The notes under the pieces were generated by a model. It had not been told where the DNA came from. It was given only the letters and a program-made list of their open reading frames with translations, and did not search any database. A DNA stretch of 8,020 bases from an uncultured Thermoanaerobacterales bacterium (GTDB lineage: Bacteria; Bacillota; Clostridia; Christensenellales; UBA1242), in NCBI GenBank assembly GCA_949840475.1, contig CATKXA010000043.1:1-8020 (forward strand). The letters are read 5' to 3'. Positions 1 through 7,126 of this stretch are shown here, piece after piece. A program made the position numbers and the translations under genes. Within the stretch, counting starts at the first letter, position 1. Every line of letters starts with the position of its first letter.

Positions 1-3000
1 TGGGCGAGGATAATTATTTCCAATTAAAAGCCCAATTTGAGTACTTTAATGAGATGTACAATGCTTTTATGGGACCTGTTATTGACGAAATTGCTTATTA
101 TGAGAACTTTGAATTAGTTAACGGCAAAGAAGCGTCAATGCAACTTTACACATATAAAGCATATCTTGCTACAATCATGATTTCTGAGCAATCAGCTAAC
201 TGGTTTTATAATTCTGCAATGAATTTGCTTAAGCCTATCAATTTCCAAGAGGAAATCATAGGAAAAGATGGCTATTACAAGTCGTTTAATGAGCTAGAGA
301 AAGAAACTAAAGAATATATTAAGAATATTTACAATTCTGCTATCAAAAACTATGAAGAGCTTGGCATTGAGCCAACAGATTCAGCATATCCAGAGTATTT
401 AAATGCTTTAAAAGATTATATTGATGGCGGTAGTGATGCATTTGGCGGAAGGCTTGAAATTGTACTTAAAAGCTGGCTAGAAAAGAATGTTAAAGAAGCT
501 GACATGAATGGAAAAAAGACAGAGCTTAATGCCGCTTATGCAGCAATCTTTACATATATTGAAAATAGCAATATTTCAAGTGAATTTAAAGAACGTTTGC
601 TTGATGCTTTTAGTGTGTACCTTGTTCAATCTAGCGAAGACAATCAAGACTCTTTCTCATCAAGTAAATTTGACATTGAACTAAAAACTCTAATGAGTAA
701 TTTAGCTCAAAGCAAGACTTATTTGAATGAACTTATTGATAATAGTAATGAAGTAGATTCACTCTTTAAAGTTGGAATCAAGAATGCACTAGACACTTAC
801 TTTACTAGTGCAAACGCATTTATTTCTAGCAAACGTGCATACATAGAGGAAAATGATGCATTCAAATATGCAAATAATAGTAATGCTCTAAAAGTATTCA
901 TTCAAAACAGTCAAAATTCTTTAAAAACTTACTACGACATTTTATCAAAAGAGAACATATTTAAATATTATGGCTTCCATAACATTTACGAAAACATCAT
1001 CAAGACAGAAAAAGTTGATGACAAAAAAGTACCATGGATAAATAATTACAACAACTGGATAAATTTGCGAGAGGACATAATGGACGCACAAAATAAAGTT
1101 GTTGAGTTAACAAGTTCATCGAGTGTAAGTGAGGAAGAAAAGGCTGTTTTAGCTACAATCAATGAATACCTTACTGTGGCTGAGCAGTATTATAACTATC
1201 AAAACATTCTTGATAGGCTTAATAGATATTACATTGTATTAGCAGTAAACTCAACTGAAACTCAAGGCACTAATATATCGTTAGAAGTCGTTATAAATAA
1301 CAAGCACTACACCGTTGGTCAAAACTTTACTTCTGGTAAATTTATTGAGTATGTGCTCGGCGGAAAATACTTGAAAGATATGGGTTATTCGCCAGTATTT
1401 GTAGACGAAAACTATGAAGGTTTATTGTCAATGAGCAAAGGTGATGACGGAAAGGTTAAGCTCTCTGGTTCATTCTCAATGCTAAGACAGTTTATGGTTG
1501 AGCTAGGGGATATCAGCTCTACGCTTTATCAGATGACAAACCTTGTGAATTTGTCTGACATTAGCAAAGACGAGCTTATCATTGGTGCAACAAGTAGCGA
1601 TGAAAACGACCTTGCAGAAAAGATACTACTCATGATTTTGCAAAATGATTTCTTGCAATCTGATAATATTTTAGCGTTCTTTGACTTAAATGCAGCAGAC
1701 TTTAATGGAATGCAAGAAAGTGAGCAAAGAAACGCAATAAAGTTAGCGGCTATTGCTAAGGTTTCAAATATTTCAACGACTGATGCATATATTCAAAACA
1801 ATAAATACTTAAACACAGTTTTAAGCTATTTGCTTTTAACAAACGAGAATTCAAATGAGCCGCTCAATGGTGATTATTCAAAGATTACTTTGAAGCAACT
1901 AAGGCTTTACTGCATGCAATTCTTGTGTGACTTTGAAGCAGAAGCCAGTGAAACAGAAACAGCAAATCAACTTAGATATATGGCAGTGTTCTCACTAGCT
2001 TGCAGTGATTGGCTTGATAGTAATAAAAAGGGAGCAATTAACAACTCTTGGACTTTGAGTAGGAGAGAAAGTATTGCATCACTTAAAATAGACAAGCAAT
2101 CTCAGGCAACAATTTTAAGGCTTGCAGGGCTTGATAATAGGCCATATGAAGAGCTTGTTGGTGCGGAATATACAATAGATTTCAATTTGGCTGAAGTAGA
2201 TGAGGCAAATGGCGATGTATTTGTTATTTGTACTTTTGACGAAGAGAGAAGAGTATTTATTCCATTCATGATGAGCAATAAACAATATGCGTCATACGAG
2301 CATGAACCAAAAGACGAAGATAATAAGGCTTGGGCTCAAAAATACAATTTTAGAAGTTCATTTACTGAATATTACGTTACTGGCGATACTAACAAACAAG
2401 ACGCATTTTTCCCTGTTATCGCAAAGGGCTTGATTACATCAGACGGAAAGCCAACAGCTATACGCGAAAGAAATGGCAATATTGAATATTATCGCGACGA
2501 TATTAAGATACATAATGTTACTGATATTGGGCTTTCAAACTACTACATTTCTGTAGACCAAGTACCAGTGCATCATACTGCTATGTCTTATTTATTCAAT
2601 AGTTTCACAAAACTTGTGACAGGTAAGACCTTGATTGAGCATGTGGCTCAAAAAATCCCAAGAGTTGCTGCCCATTCAAATATCAACTTCTGTTATGGCG
2701 TAGAACACAATACTCTAGCAAGGTCGTATGGCGGAGCAAATGCTATTAGCTTTAACTTTGACAAGTCCGCTTGTCCTGAAATGGAGTTTTTCTACTCACT
2801 TGAGCAGATGAACATACTTATTCTTTTGATAGGTGTGGTAGCCTTGACAAATGCGTTATTTAAAGCATTGTGGGGCATTATTGGCAGAATGTTTGACATA
2901 ACTGTGTTGTTCGTTCTAGGACCTGCAGTAATTTCTACAATTACTCTTAGTTCAGCAACAAGAGATAAGGACGATAAAGAAAAAATCAACGAGAATACCA

Positions 3001-3638
3001 ATCAGATTTACACTCGTTGGAGTCAAACTATAACAGACAAAGTTGTTTCTGTATTTGCATACGCTATCGGATTTAATGTATTCTTTATAGTAGTTCCAAT
3101 ACTATCTCAAATGACATTGTTTGAGTCTAACTCAGTATTTGCATCGTTGCCAATACTTAAAAATGTTAGTGTACATTTCTTAAACGAAATTGCGAGGTTA
3201 ATATTCTTAGTCGCTGCTGCTTATTTGGTTAAGAGAACTCCTGGTATATTTGCAGCAATAACAAGAACAAACAATGGCTTTGATGAAGGTGCTAATATTT
3301 ATAGTCGAGTTAAAAACACTGTTGCTACGGCAGGAGATTTCCTAAGTGGTAGATATGCACTAGACAAGTTGGAAGCAGCAAAAGAAACTGCTGTCAATTC
3401 AATACCTGGTATTGAAGCAGCAAAGAAAGTTGCTGGCAAAGTTAAAGAACACTCTATTAAAGCTGGAGCTGCAGGTGCAAAAGCCGCAGCCCTTGCTGCT
3501 GGTTTACCGCCAGAAGCTGCTGACATGGTTGGAAAACAATTTGAAGAACAAATGAGAGAAAAAGAGAAAAAAGAGAAAGAATACAAAGAAAAGAAGAAAA
3601 AAGCAAGAGAAACAAGAGAAAAGGCTAGAAGTAAATAA
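1..3638 (+). CDS. Giant extended VirB6/TrbL-like membrane protein, 5'-truncated
   Basis: The reading frame is open from the left edge (first full codon at 3), so the ATG at 54 is probably internal; residue numbers here count from that ATG. About 918 residues precede the first hydrophobic segment. Residues 1-390 look mainly helical, 391-480 more beta-rich, and about 705-918 match the second gene's protein, including the VIAKGL...KPTAI...GNI...YRD signature (788-815). Two cysteines (880, 907) lie just before the membrane. Hydrophobic segments fall near 919-937, 946-965, 997-1017 and 1046-1062. A cytosolic tail follows: an Ala-rich stretch, the motif LPPEAADMVGK (1151-1161), and a Lys/Glu-rich helix with net positive charge. 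Paralogy to the next protein, which has a VirB6/TrbL-like N-terminus, suggests a subunit of a conjugation-like type IV secretion channel, with the large region outside the membrane. Its own N-terminal membrane block is presumably upstream of the window. The gene is certain; the function is inferred from architecture. Confidence 0.6.
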   Translation, partial: GEDNYFQLKAQFEYFNEMYNAFMGPVIDEIAYYENFELVNGKEASMQLYTYKAYLATIMISEQSANWFYNSAMNLLKPINFQEEIIGKDGYYKSFNELEKETKEYIKNIYNSAIKNYEELGIEPTDSAYPEYLNALKDYIDGGSDAFGGRLEIVLKSWLEKNVKEADMNGKKTELNAAYAAIFTYIENSNISSEFKERLLDAFSVYLVQSSEDNQDSFSSSKFDIELKTLMSNLAQSKTYLNELIDNSNEVDSLFKVGIKNALDTYFTSANAFISSKRAYIEENDAFKYANNSNALKVFIQNSQNSLKTYYDILSKENIFKYYGFHNIYENIIKTEKVDDKKVPWINNYNNWINLREDIMDAQNKVVELTSSSSVSEEEKAVLATINEYLTVAEQYYNYQNILDRLNRYYIVLAVNSTETQGTNISLEVVINNKHYTVGQNFTSGKFIEYVLGGKYLKDMGYSPVFVDENYEGLLSMSKGDDGKVKLSGSFSMLRQFMVELGDISSTLYQMTNLVNLSDISKDELIIGATSSDENDLAEKILLMILQNDFLQSDNILAFFDLNAADFNGMQESEQRNAIKLAAIAKVSNISTTDAYIQNNKYLNTVLSYLLLTNENSNEPLNGDYSKITLKQLRLYCMQFLCDFEAEASETETANQLRYMAVFSLACSDWLDSNKKGAINNSWTLSRRESIASLKIDKQSQATILRLAGLDNRPYEELVGAEYTIDFNLAEVDEANGDVFVICTFDEERRVFIPFMMSNKQYASYEHEPKDEDNKAWAQKYNFRSSFTEYYVTGDTNKQDAFFPVIAKGLITSDGKPTAIRERNGNIEYYRDDIKIHNVTDIGLSNYYISVDQVPVHHTAMSYLFNSFTKLVTGKTLIEHVAQKIPRVAAHSNINFCYGVEHNTLARSYGGANAISFNFDKSACPEMEFFYSLEQMNILILLIGVVALTNALFKALWGIIGRMFDITVLFVLGPAVISTITLSSATRDKDDKEKINENTNQIYTRWSQTITDKVVSVFAYAIGFNVFFIVVPILSQMTLFESNSVFASLPILKNVSVHFLNEIARLIFLVAAAYLVKRTPGIFAAITRTNNGFDEGANIYSRVKNTVATAGDFLSGRYALDKLEAAKETAVNSIPGIEAAKKVAGKVKEHSIKAGAAGAKAAALAAGLPPEAADMVGKQFEEQMREKEKKEKEYKEKKKKARETREKARSK

Positions 3639-3645
3639 AGGGAGG
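3639..3645 (+). promoter_or_regulatory. Ribosome binding site of the second membrane-protein gene
   Basis: AGGGAGG lies 7 bases before the ATG at 3653 and begins immediately after the TAA of the upstream gene (3636-3638). This strong Shine-Dalgarno match fixes the start codon. The 14-base intergenic gap leaves no room for a separate promoter, which supports co-transcription of the two large genes. Confidence 0.9.
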
Positions 3646-3652
3646 TTAGAGC

Positions 3653-6600
3653 ATGAAAATATCCGCTATTACACTTTGGGTAAATGCAATCGCATCAAAA
3701 ATGATGGGTATTTCTTGCTCTGCCTTAAATGGGCCTACCGTTACTGAGCCTCATTCATTTTGGGAAACTTTAGGCTATATTTTATTGCATACACTCACTG
3801 GGTTTATAGAGATAGTGGGCGAAATGATAATAAAGTTTATTTATTCGCTATCTAAATGGGTACTAACAATAATTGACTTTATTTTTATCTTTATTAGGCA
3901 AGTAATAGGCCTTAATACCGATTTCACTTCATTAGAAGAGATTTCTAAGTCTGACATGATTTTTCAATTCTTATTTAGCGAAAATGTACTTAGGGTCATC
4001 CGTGGAATGATTGGCCTCGCAATAATTTTAATAATTTTGTTCAGCATCATTTCAATACTTAAATCAGAATTGGACTTTGCAACAAATGGTGGGGCAAACT
4101 CTAAAAAGCAAATACTTGTAAGTGCACTTAAAAGTTTCTTTTTAATTTTAATTGTCCCTGTCATTGCTGTTGGAGGCATAGTGCTTTCTAATGCAATTTT
4201 AAAGTCTATCTATATGGCGACGGCTGGCGGGGCAGATGTTAGCATGGGCTCGCAAGTTTTTGTACCGTCTGGCTACCAAGCAAATGCGTATAGAAGATAT
4301 GCTGACAGGAACTTAAAAATCCCTATCACTTTTAACTTTGACCAAGTTGGCGAAAATGATAATATTAACAGCTGGGGTTCTGACGGTGGTGTCGCTGAGC
4401 TTGACGAGGCTTTAAAGGCTTTCAAATCATCCGATGTATGGAATAGAGGTTTTTCTACCTTTACAATGTTCTATACTGACGGTTATTTGTTAATGAACAC
4501 AGTAGATAAGCTTAATAATTTGTATAAGGACGAGGGTAAGACCAGTCCATATCATGATCTTTACGACAAGGGGCTTTATACATCAAAAGACGAGTATTAC
4601 GTAATGGCTGATGTTGTTGAGTACTCAATGCGAAACAACATGATGTTCTATTTTAAAACAGCTCAAGATGTTTATCAAAGCTATTATCAAATGAGAGCAA
4701 ATGCACCAAGACAGGTTGTTGCTCAAATGGAAGACAGCATTCCTATTCATCAAAATGGAAAGGATTATACTTTTGAAGTTAATTATTTATCTAATGCAAA
4801 TGCAGTAAAATATACTCATACGGCAAATGCAACTGACGAAGCTAAGGGAGCAGTATTTATTGTCGCACTCGAGAGGAATATTGAATACGAGGGCAAAGTA
4901 TACACATATTATTATCCATTGCTTTCAGCAGAAGATAATTTTTACACTGATTACTACTCAAAAACTGACCAAATAGTTATAGCTAAAGGTTTGTTTGAAG
5001 AAGGAGAAAAACCAACAGCTATTAAACTTGTCGATGGAAATATTAAATTTTATCGCGACCAATTAAACATTCCAACTTTGCTAGATTTCTTCCCTAAAAT
5101 CAGTTATGAAAAGCCAGAGGGCGTAACAGAAAACTTGGGTGTTAAAGTATTGAGAGAGGGAATAAGCCTGCTTACAGGCATCAATGTCGATGACTTTATT
5201 CCTTATGTTTACTACTCTTTTGATATTTTTAGCTTGTTCACTAAAAAGACTTATAACATTGCAGAGCTTAGTGGTTCTGGAATGAAAGTTGATTATAACT
5301 TCTCGCAAGATGGCTACACAATTACCAATCTTTATAAGATGCTTGATTTTAACGTGATTATATTGGTGTTCTGTTGTATGATCTTGCTTGGAATGCTCAT
5401 TAAAATAATGTTTGGTATTTGTTTTAGAGTACTAGACATAACATTGCTTGCTATAACGTATCCTGCGGTTGTGTCCACTCTGCCTCTTGACGGAGGTTCA
5501 AGGTTTAAGGAGTGGTCAAGTCAGTTTATTAATAAACTGGTTTCTATTTATGGCGTTATTATTGGTGTCAATGTTATGCTACTTTTGATGCCAACTATCT
5601 ATACATTCAAGATATTTACGCCACAAGCCATTCAAAGTGCAATCAATATGCACGTTTTGCCAGCAGGAATAACCGCCGGACTACTTAATTTCTTGTTGTC
5701 ACTTTTATTTATTCTTGTAGGCTTTACAATGATAGAAAAGGCTGGCAATATCTTTGAGATATTGATAACAGGCGATAAAGACAACGCTGGTGGCATTATG
5801 AAAGATGGTGCTACCGCAGTTAATGACTTAAAGCAATTGCCAAATAATATTGGAAACTTTGTATCAGGTAAGTTTGTGTTTGATATTGCTAAAAAGGCTA
5901 CAACAACTGCAACTTCATTTATTCCGGGCGGGGCATTTGTTGCTGAAGGCGTATCAAAAATCAAACATGCTAAAAGTCAAAGCAAGCTTACGCCAGATGC
6001 TGAAGATTTGATCAATAAAGCTCAAAAAACTCAGCAAACAGCACCACAAGCTCAACCAGGTAGTGGAAATGCGGGTCCTAGCGGTGGAGATCCAGTTCCA
6101 GGCGGAGCTGGGGGAGCTACTGGAAGTGCAGACGCTGCTGCTGCAAGTGCAACAGGTGAAGCAGGTGCTGCTGCCGCTGGCGGAGCCGGTGGGGCAGCTG
6201 GAGGTGCAGGTGCCGCTGCTGGGGCAAGTGGAGCGGCTGCTGGTGCTGAAGGGTTAGCTGCTGGTGCGGCGAGTGGAGCAACTAGTGGAGCCGCTAGTGG
6301 TTCTGCTGGAGGCGGTGCTGGTATGGTTGCAGGTGCTGCCGCTGGTGCAGGTGTTGCTACTGCAAGTGCTGCATCTAATGAAAAGAAAAAGTTTGAAGAA
6401 GATTTAACTGAAGGTCCATTAGCAGCAAGTGAAGCTCCAAGCATGGGAACTGAAGCGGATCCTAATGGTGAAGCAGAAAACTCTTCAAGCGATGTAACAA
6501 GAGACGCAGAAAGTGATGCGGATGCTAGTGATAGTAATGAGCAGCCAACTTCTGAAAACCAAGAAGAAAGTGGCGATGATGATTCAAGCAATAACCAAAG

Positions 6601-6814
6601 CGAAGAAGCTTCGCCAATGCAAGAAGCTGATATTAAAAAACCTGATAAAGAGAATCCTGTTTTCGATGCTACTGACACAACAGAGGACGAAGAGGTTTTG
6701 GAAGAAATTGCGAAACACCCTGTAAAAACCGCTAAAGCAGTCGCAAGCGGTATCCCACCAGAATCTGAAGGAATTGACCCAAATAATGGGGGGAAAGGTA
6801 ACCCCGCAGAGTAG
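3653..6814 (+). CDS. VirB6/TrbL-like polytopic membrane protein with Gly/Ala-rich and acidic tail
   Basis: A complete 1053-residue protein. Hydrophobic segments near 38-60, 63-85, 114-137 and 157-186 form an N-terminal block; the lysine-rich 137-157 loop suggests it faces the cytosol. Residues about 190-562 form a soluble, probably extracytoplasmic insertion whose second half (371-562) matches the upstream protein, with the VIAKGL...KPTAI...GNI...YRD signature at 442-469. A second membrane block (about 565-585, 593-611, 629-649, 671-697) follows, then a cytosolic region with GNFVSGKFVFD and the motif LTPDAEDLINK (779-789). The tail is a Gln-rich linker, a Gly/Ala-rich stretch (803-908) and an acidic Ser/Asp/Glu end (909-1053). 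The N-terminal layout resembles VirB6/TrbL-type channel proteins of Gram-positive conjugative elements, from family knowledge rather than a search. Another large polytopic membrane machine cannot be excluded. It follows its paralogue in the same operon. No convincing signal peptide or lipobox is seen. Confidence 0.6.
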   Translation: MKISAITLWVNAIASKMMGISCSALNGPTVTEPHSFWETLGYILLHTLTGFIEIVGEMIIKFIYSLSKWVLTIIDFIFIFIRQVIGLNTDFTSLEEISKSDMIFQFLFSENVLRVIRGMIGLAIILIILFSIISILKSELDFATNGGANSKKQILVSALKSFFLILIVPVIAVGGIVLSNAILKSIYMATAGGADVSMGSQVFVPSGYQANAYRRYADRNLKIPITFNFDQVGENDNINSWGSDGGVAELDEALKAFKSSDVWNRGFSTFTMFYTDGYLLMNTVDKLNNLYKDEGKTSPYHDLYDKGLYTSKDEYYVMADVVEYSMRNNMMFYFKTAQDVYQSYYQMRANAPRQVVAQMEDSIPIHQNGKDYTFEVNYLSNANAVKYTHTANATDEAKGAVFIVALERNIEYEGKVYTYYYPLLSAEDNFYTDYYSKTDQIVIAKGLFEEGEKPTAIKLVDGNIKFYRDQLNIPTLLDFFPKISYEKPEGVTENLGVKVLREGISLLTGINVDDFIPYVYYSFDIFSLFTKKTYNIAELSGSGMKVDYNFSQDGYTITNLYKMLDFNVIILVFCCMILLGMLIKIMFGICFRVLDITLLAITYPAVVSTLPLDGGSRFKEWSSQFINKLVSIYGVIIGVNVMLLLMPTIYTFKIFTPQAIQSAINMHVLPAGITAGLLNFLLSLLFILVGFTMIEKAGNIFEILITGDKDNAGGIMKDGATAVNDLKQLPNNIGNFVSGKFVFDIAKKATTTATSFIPGGAFVAEGVSKIKHAKSQSKLTPDAEDLINKAQKTQQTAPQAQPGSGNAGPSGGDPVPGGAGGATGSADAAAASATGEAGAAAAGGAGGAAGGAGAAAGASGAAAGAEGLAAGAASGATSGAASGSAGGGAGMVAGAAAGAGVATASAASNEKKKFEEDLTEGPLAASEAPSMGTEADPNGEAENSSSDVTRDAESDADASDSNEQPTSENQEESGDDDSSNNQSEEASPMQEADIKKPDKENPVFDATDTTEDEEVLEEIAKHPVKTAKAVASGIPPESEGIDPNNGGKGNPAE
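6059..6376 (+). repeat. Low-complexity Gly/Ala-rich coding stretch
   Basis: These bases encode residues 803-908 of the second membrane protein. By count, 44 of 106 residues are Ala and 34 are Gly, with scattered Ser and Thr. GCN and GGN codons make it clearly more GC-rich than the surrounding AT-rich DNA. Synonymous codons vary (GCT, GCA, GCC, GCG; GGT, GGA, GGC, GGG), so it is an irregular expansion rather than a clean tandem repeat. It is probably a flexible, disordered linker between the membrane part and the acidic end. Such DNA is prone to length change between strains. Confidence 0.85.
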
Positions 6815-6845
6815 TTCATCTAATCTACAAAAATTGTGCCAATGA

Positions 6846-7046
6846 ATGATATTGGTAAAAGGTGACAATATACTGCAGGTTAAACTTTATGTTGGATTTG
6901 GAAATTCCTTTGAGCATACTCTAATTTTTGATAAAGATACTCAAATTGAAGATATAAATTCCAATTTGAAAAATTTAAATTTCAAAAAAGGATTTATCAA
7001 GGAAGAAATACAACTTATATTAAATATAAATCCAACCTTATTTTAA
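6846..7046 (+). CDS. Possible small protein of unknown function
   Basis: A 66-codon open frame, not recognised as any family. The predicted product has a hydrophobic, beta-like start (QVKLYVGFG, LIFDKD) followed by a Lys/Glu-containing helical end, with no membrane segment or signal peptide. The start is doubtful. The ATG at 6846 directly follows an in-frame TGA (6843-6845) and has no Shine-Dalgarno sequence before it. The best nearby ribosome-binding-like sequence, AAAGGTG (6858-6864), would instead serve the non-standard CTG at 6873, giving about 57 residues. The last codons and TAA stop lie in the stem and loop of the terminator at 7026-7062. It is 31 bases past the large gene and could be the last gene of that operon, a decayed remnant, or untranslated 3' RNA. 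The composition looks protein-like, but that is weak evidence in AT-rich DNA. Confidence 0.4.
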   Translation: MILVKGDNILQVKLYVGFGNSFEHTLIFDKDTQIEDINSNLKNLNFKKGFIKEEIQLILNINPTLF

Positions 7047-7062
7047 GTTGGATTTATTTTTT
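7026..7062 (+). terminator. Rho-independent terminator of the membrane-protein operon
   Basis: A perfect 11-base-pair stem (ATAAATCCAAC at 7026-7036 with GTTGGATTTAT at 7047-7057) closes a 10-base loop. The last stem base begins a run of six T (7057-7062). On the + strand this is a standard intrinsic terminator. The minus-strand flank is A/T-mixed rather than a clean T run, so I do not call it bidirectional. The TAA of the small open frame lies in the loop. It separates the upstream operon from gap. Confidence 0.85.
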
Positions 7063-7074
7063 AGTGTTGTTTAT

Positions 7075-7103
7075 TTGTTTTTTTTCATTTTTTAGAGTAA
7101 ACT
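7075..7103 (+). promoter_or_regulatory. Weak candidate promoter for gap
   Basis: TTGTTT (7075-7080) and TAAACT (7098-7103) are 17 bases apart and match the vegetative -35 and -10 boxes at three and four of six positions. This would give a very short leader of roughly 16 bases that still contains the ribosome binding site. TATAAA at 7103-7108 is a better -10 match but has no well-spaced -35. The terminator upstream implies that a promoter lies in 7063-7115; its exact position is a guess. Confidence 0.3.
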
Positions 7104-7114
7104 ATAAATAATAT

Positions 7115-7120
7115 AAGGAG
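7115..7120 (+). promoter_or_regulatory. Ribosome binding site of gap
   Basis: AAGGAG lies 6 bases before the ATG at 7127. Both the spacing and the start of the encoded protein at the Rossmann-fold strand (KVGINGFG) confirm this start codon. Confidence 0.9.
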
Positions 7121-7126
7121 TTTATT

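Larger units (their letters stand above)
6815..7126. other. Interval between the membrane-protein operon and gap
   Basis: This 312-base stretch contains a possible small gene (6846-7046), a rho-independent terminator overlapping its 3' end, and a T-rich run (7057-7093) before gap. I see no tRNA, integrase remnant, insertion sequence end or obvious direct repeat that would mark the border of a mobile element. Confidence 0.6.

Noticed and set aside
54..56. ATG at 54 as the start of the first gene
   Set aside because: The frame is open upstream to the window edge with protein-like residues, no Shine-Dalgarno sequence precedes 54, and the paralogue has an extra N-terminal membrane block, so the gene almost certainly begins before the window.
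3653..3730. Lipoprotein signal around Cys22 of the second membrane protein
   Set aside because: The residues before the cysteine (GIS) do not fit a lipobox, and the preceding segment is only weakly hydrophobic; an N-terminal amphipathic stretch before the first membrane segments is more likely.
6788..6805. Possible hairpin of a G run (6788-6793) with CCCC (6802-6805) near the end of the second gene
   Set aside because: The stem is only about four pairs, lies inside the coding sequence and has no T run after it, so it does not qualify as a terminator. The true terminator is at 7026-7062.
54..6814. Mycoplasma-type genetic code, considered because large membrane proteins of this kind also occur in mollicute integrative elements
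   Set aside because: No in-frame TGA occurs in over 2200 codons, Trp is written TGG, and the frames end at TAA and TAG; this fits the standard code.
6052..6819. Long minus-strand open frame (255 codons) opposite the end of the second membrane gene
   Set aside because: It is the Pro/Ala/Ser-rich mirror of the Gly/Ala-rich and acidic coding stretch, where GC-rich codons suppress stops on the other strand. The + strand frame is continuous with a membrane protein homologous to its neighbour.
6869..6874. TATACT as a -10 box for the small open frame
   Set aside because: No -35-like element lies at suitable spacing (TTGGTA is only 11 bases upstream, TTGTGC 29), so I do not call a promoter there.
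6965..6986. TTTGAAA / TTTCAAA inverted repeat in the small open frame
   Set aside because: It is a 7-base, almost all A/T stem followed by A and G rather than T; such repeats are expected by chance in AT-rich DNA.
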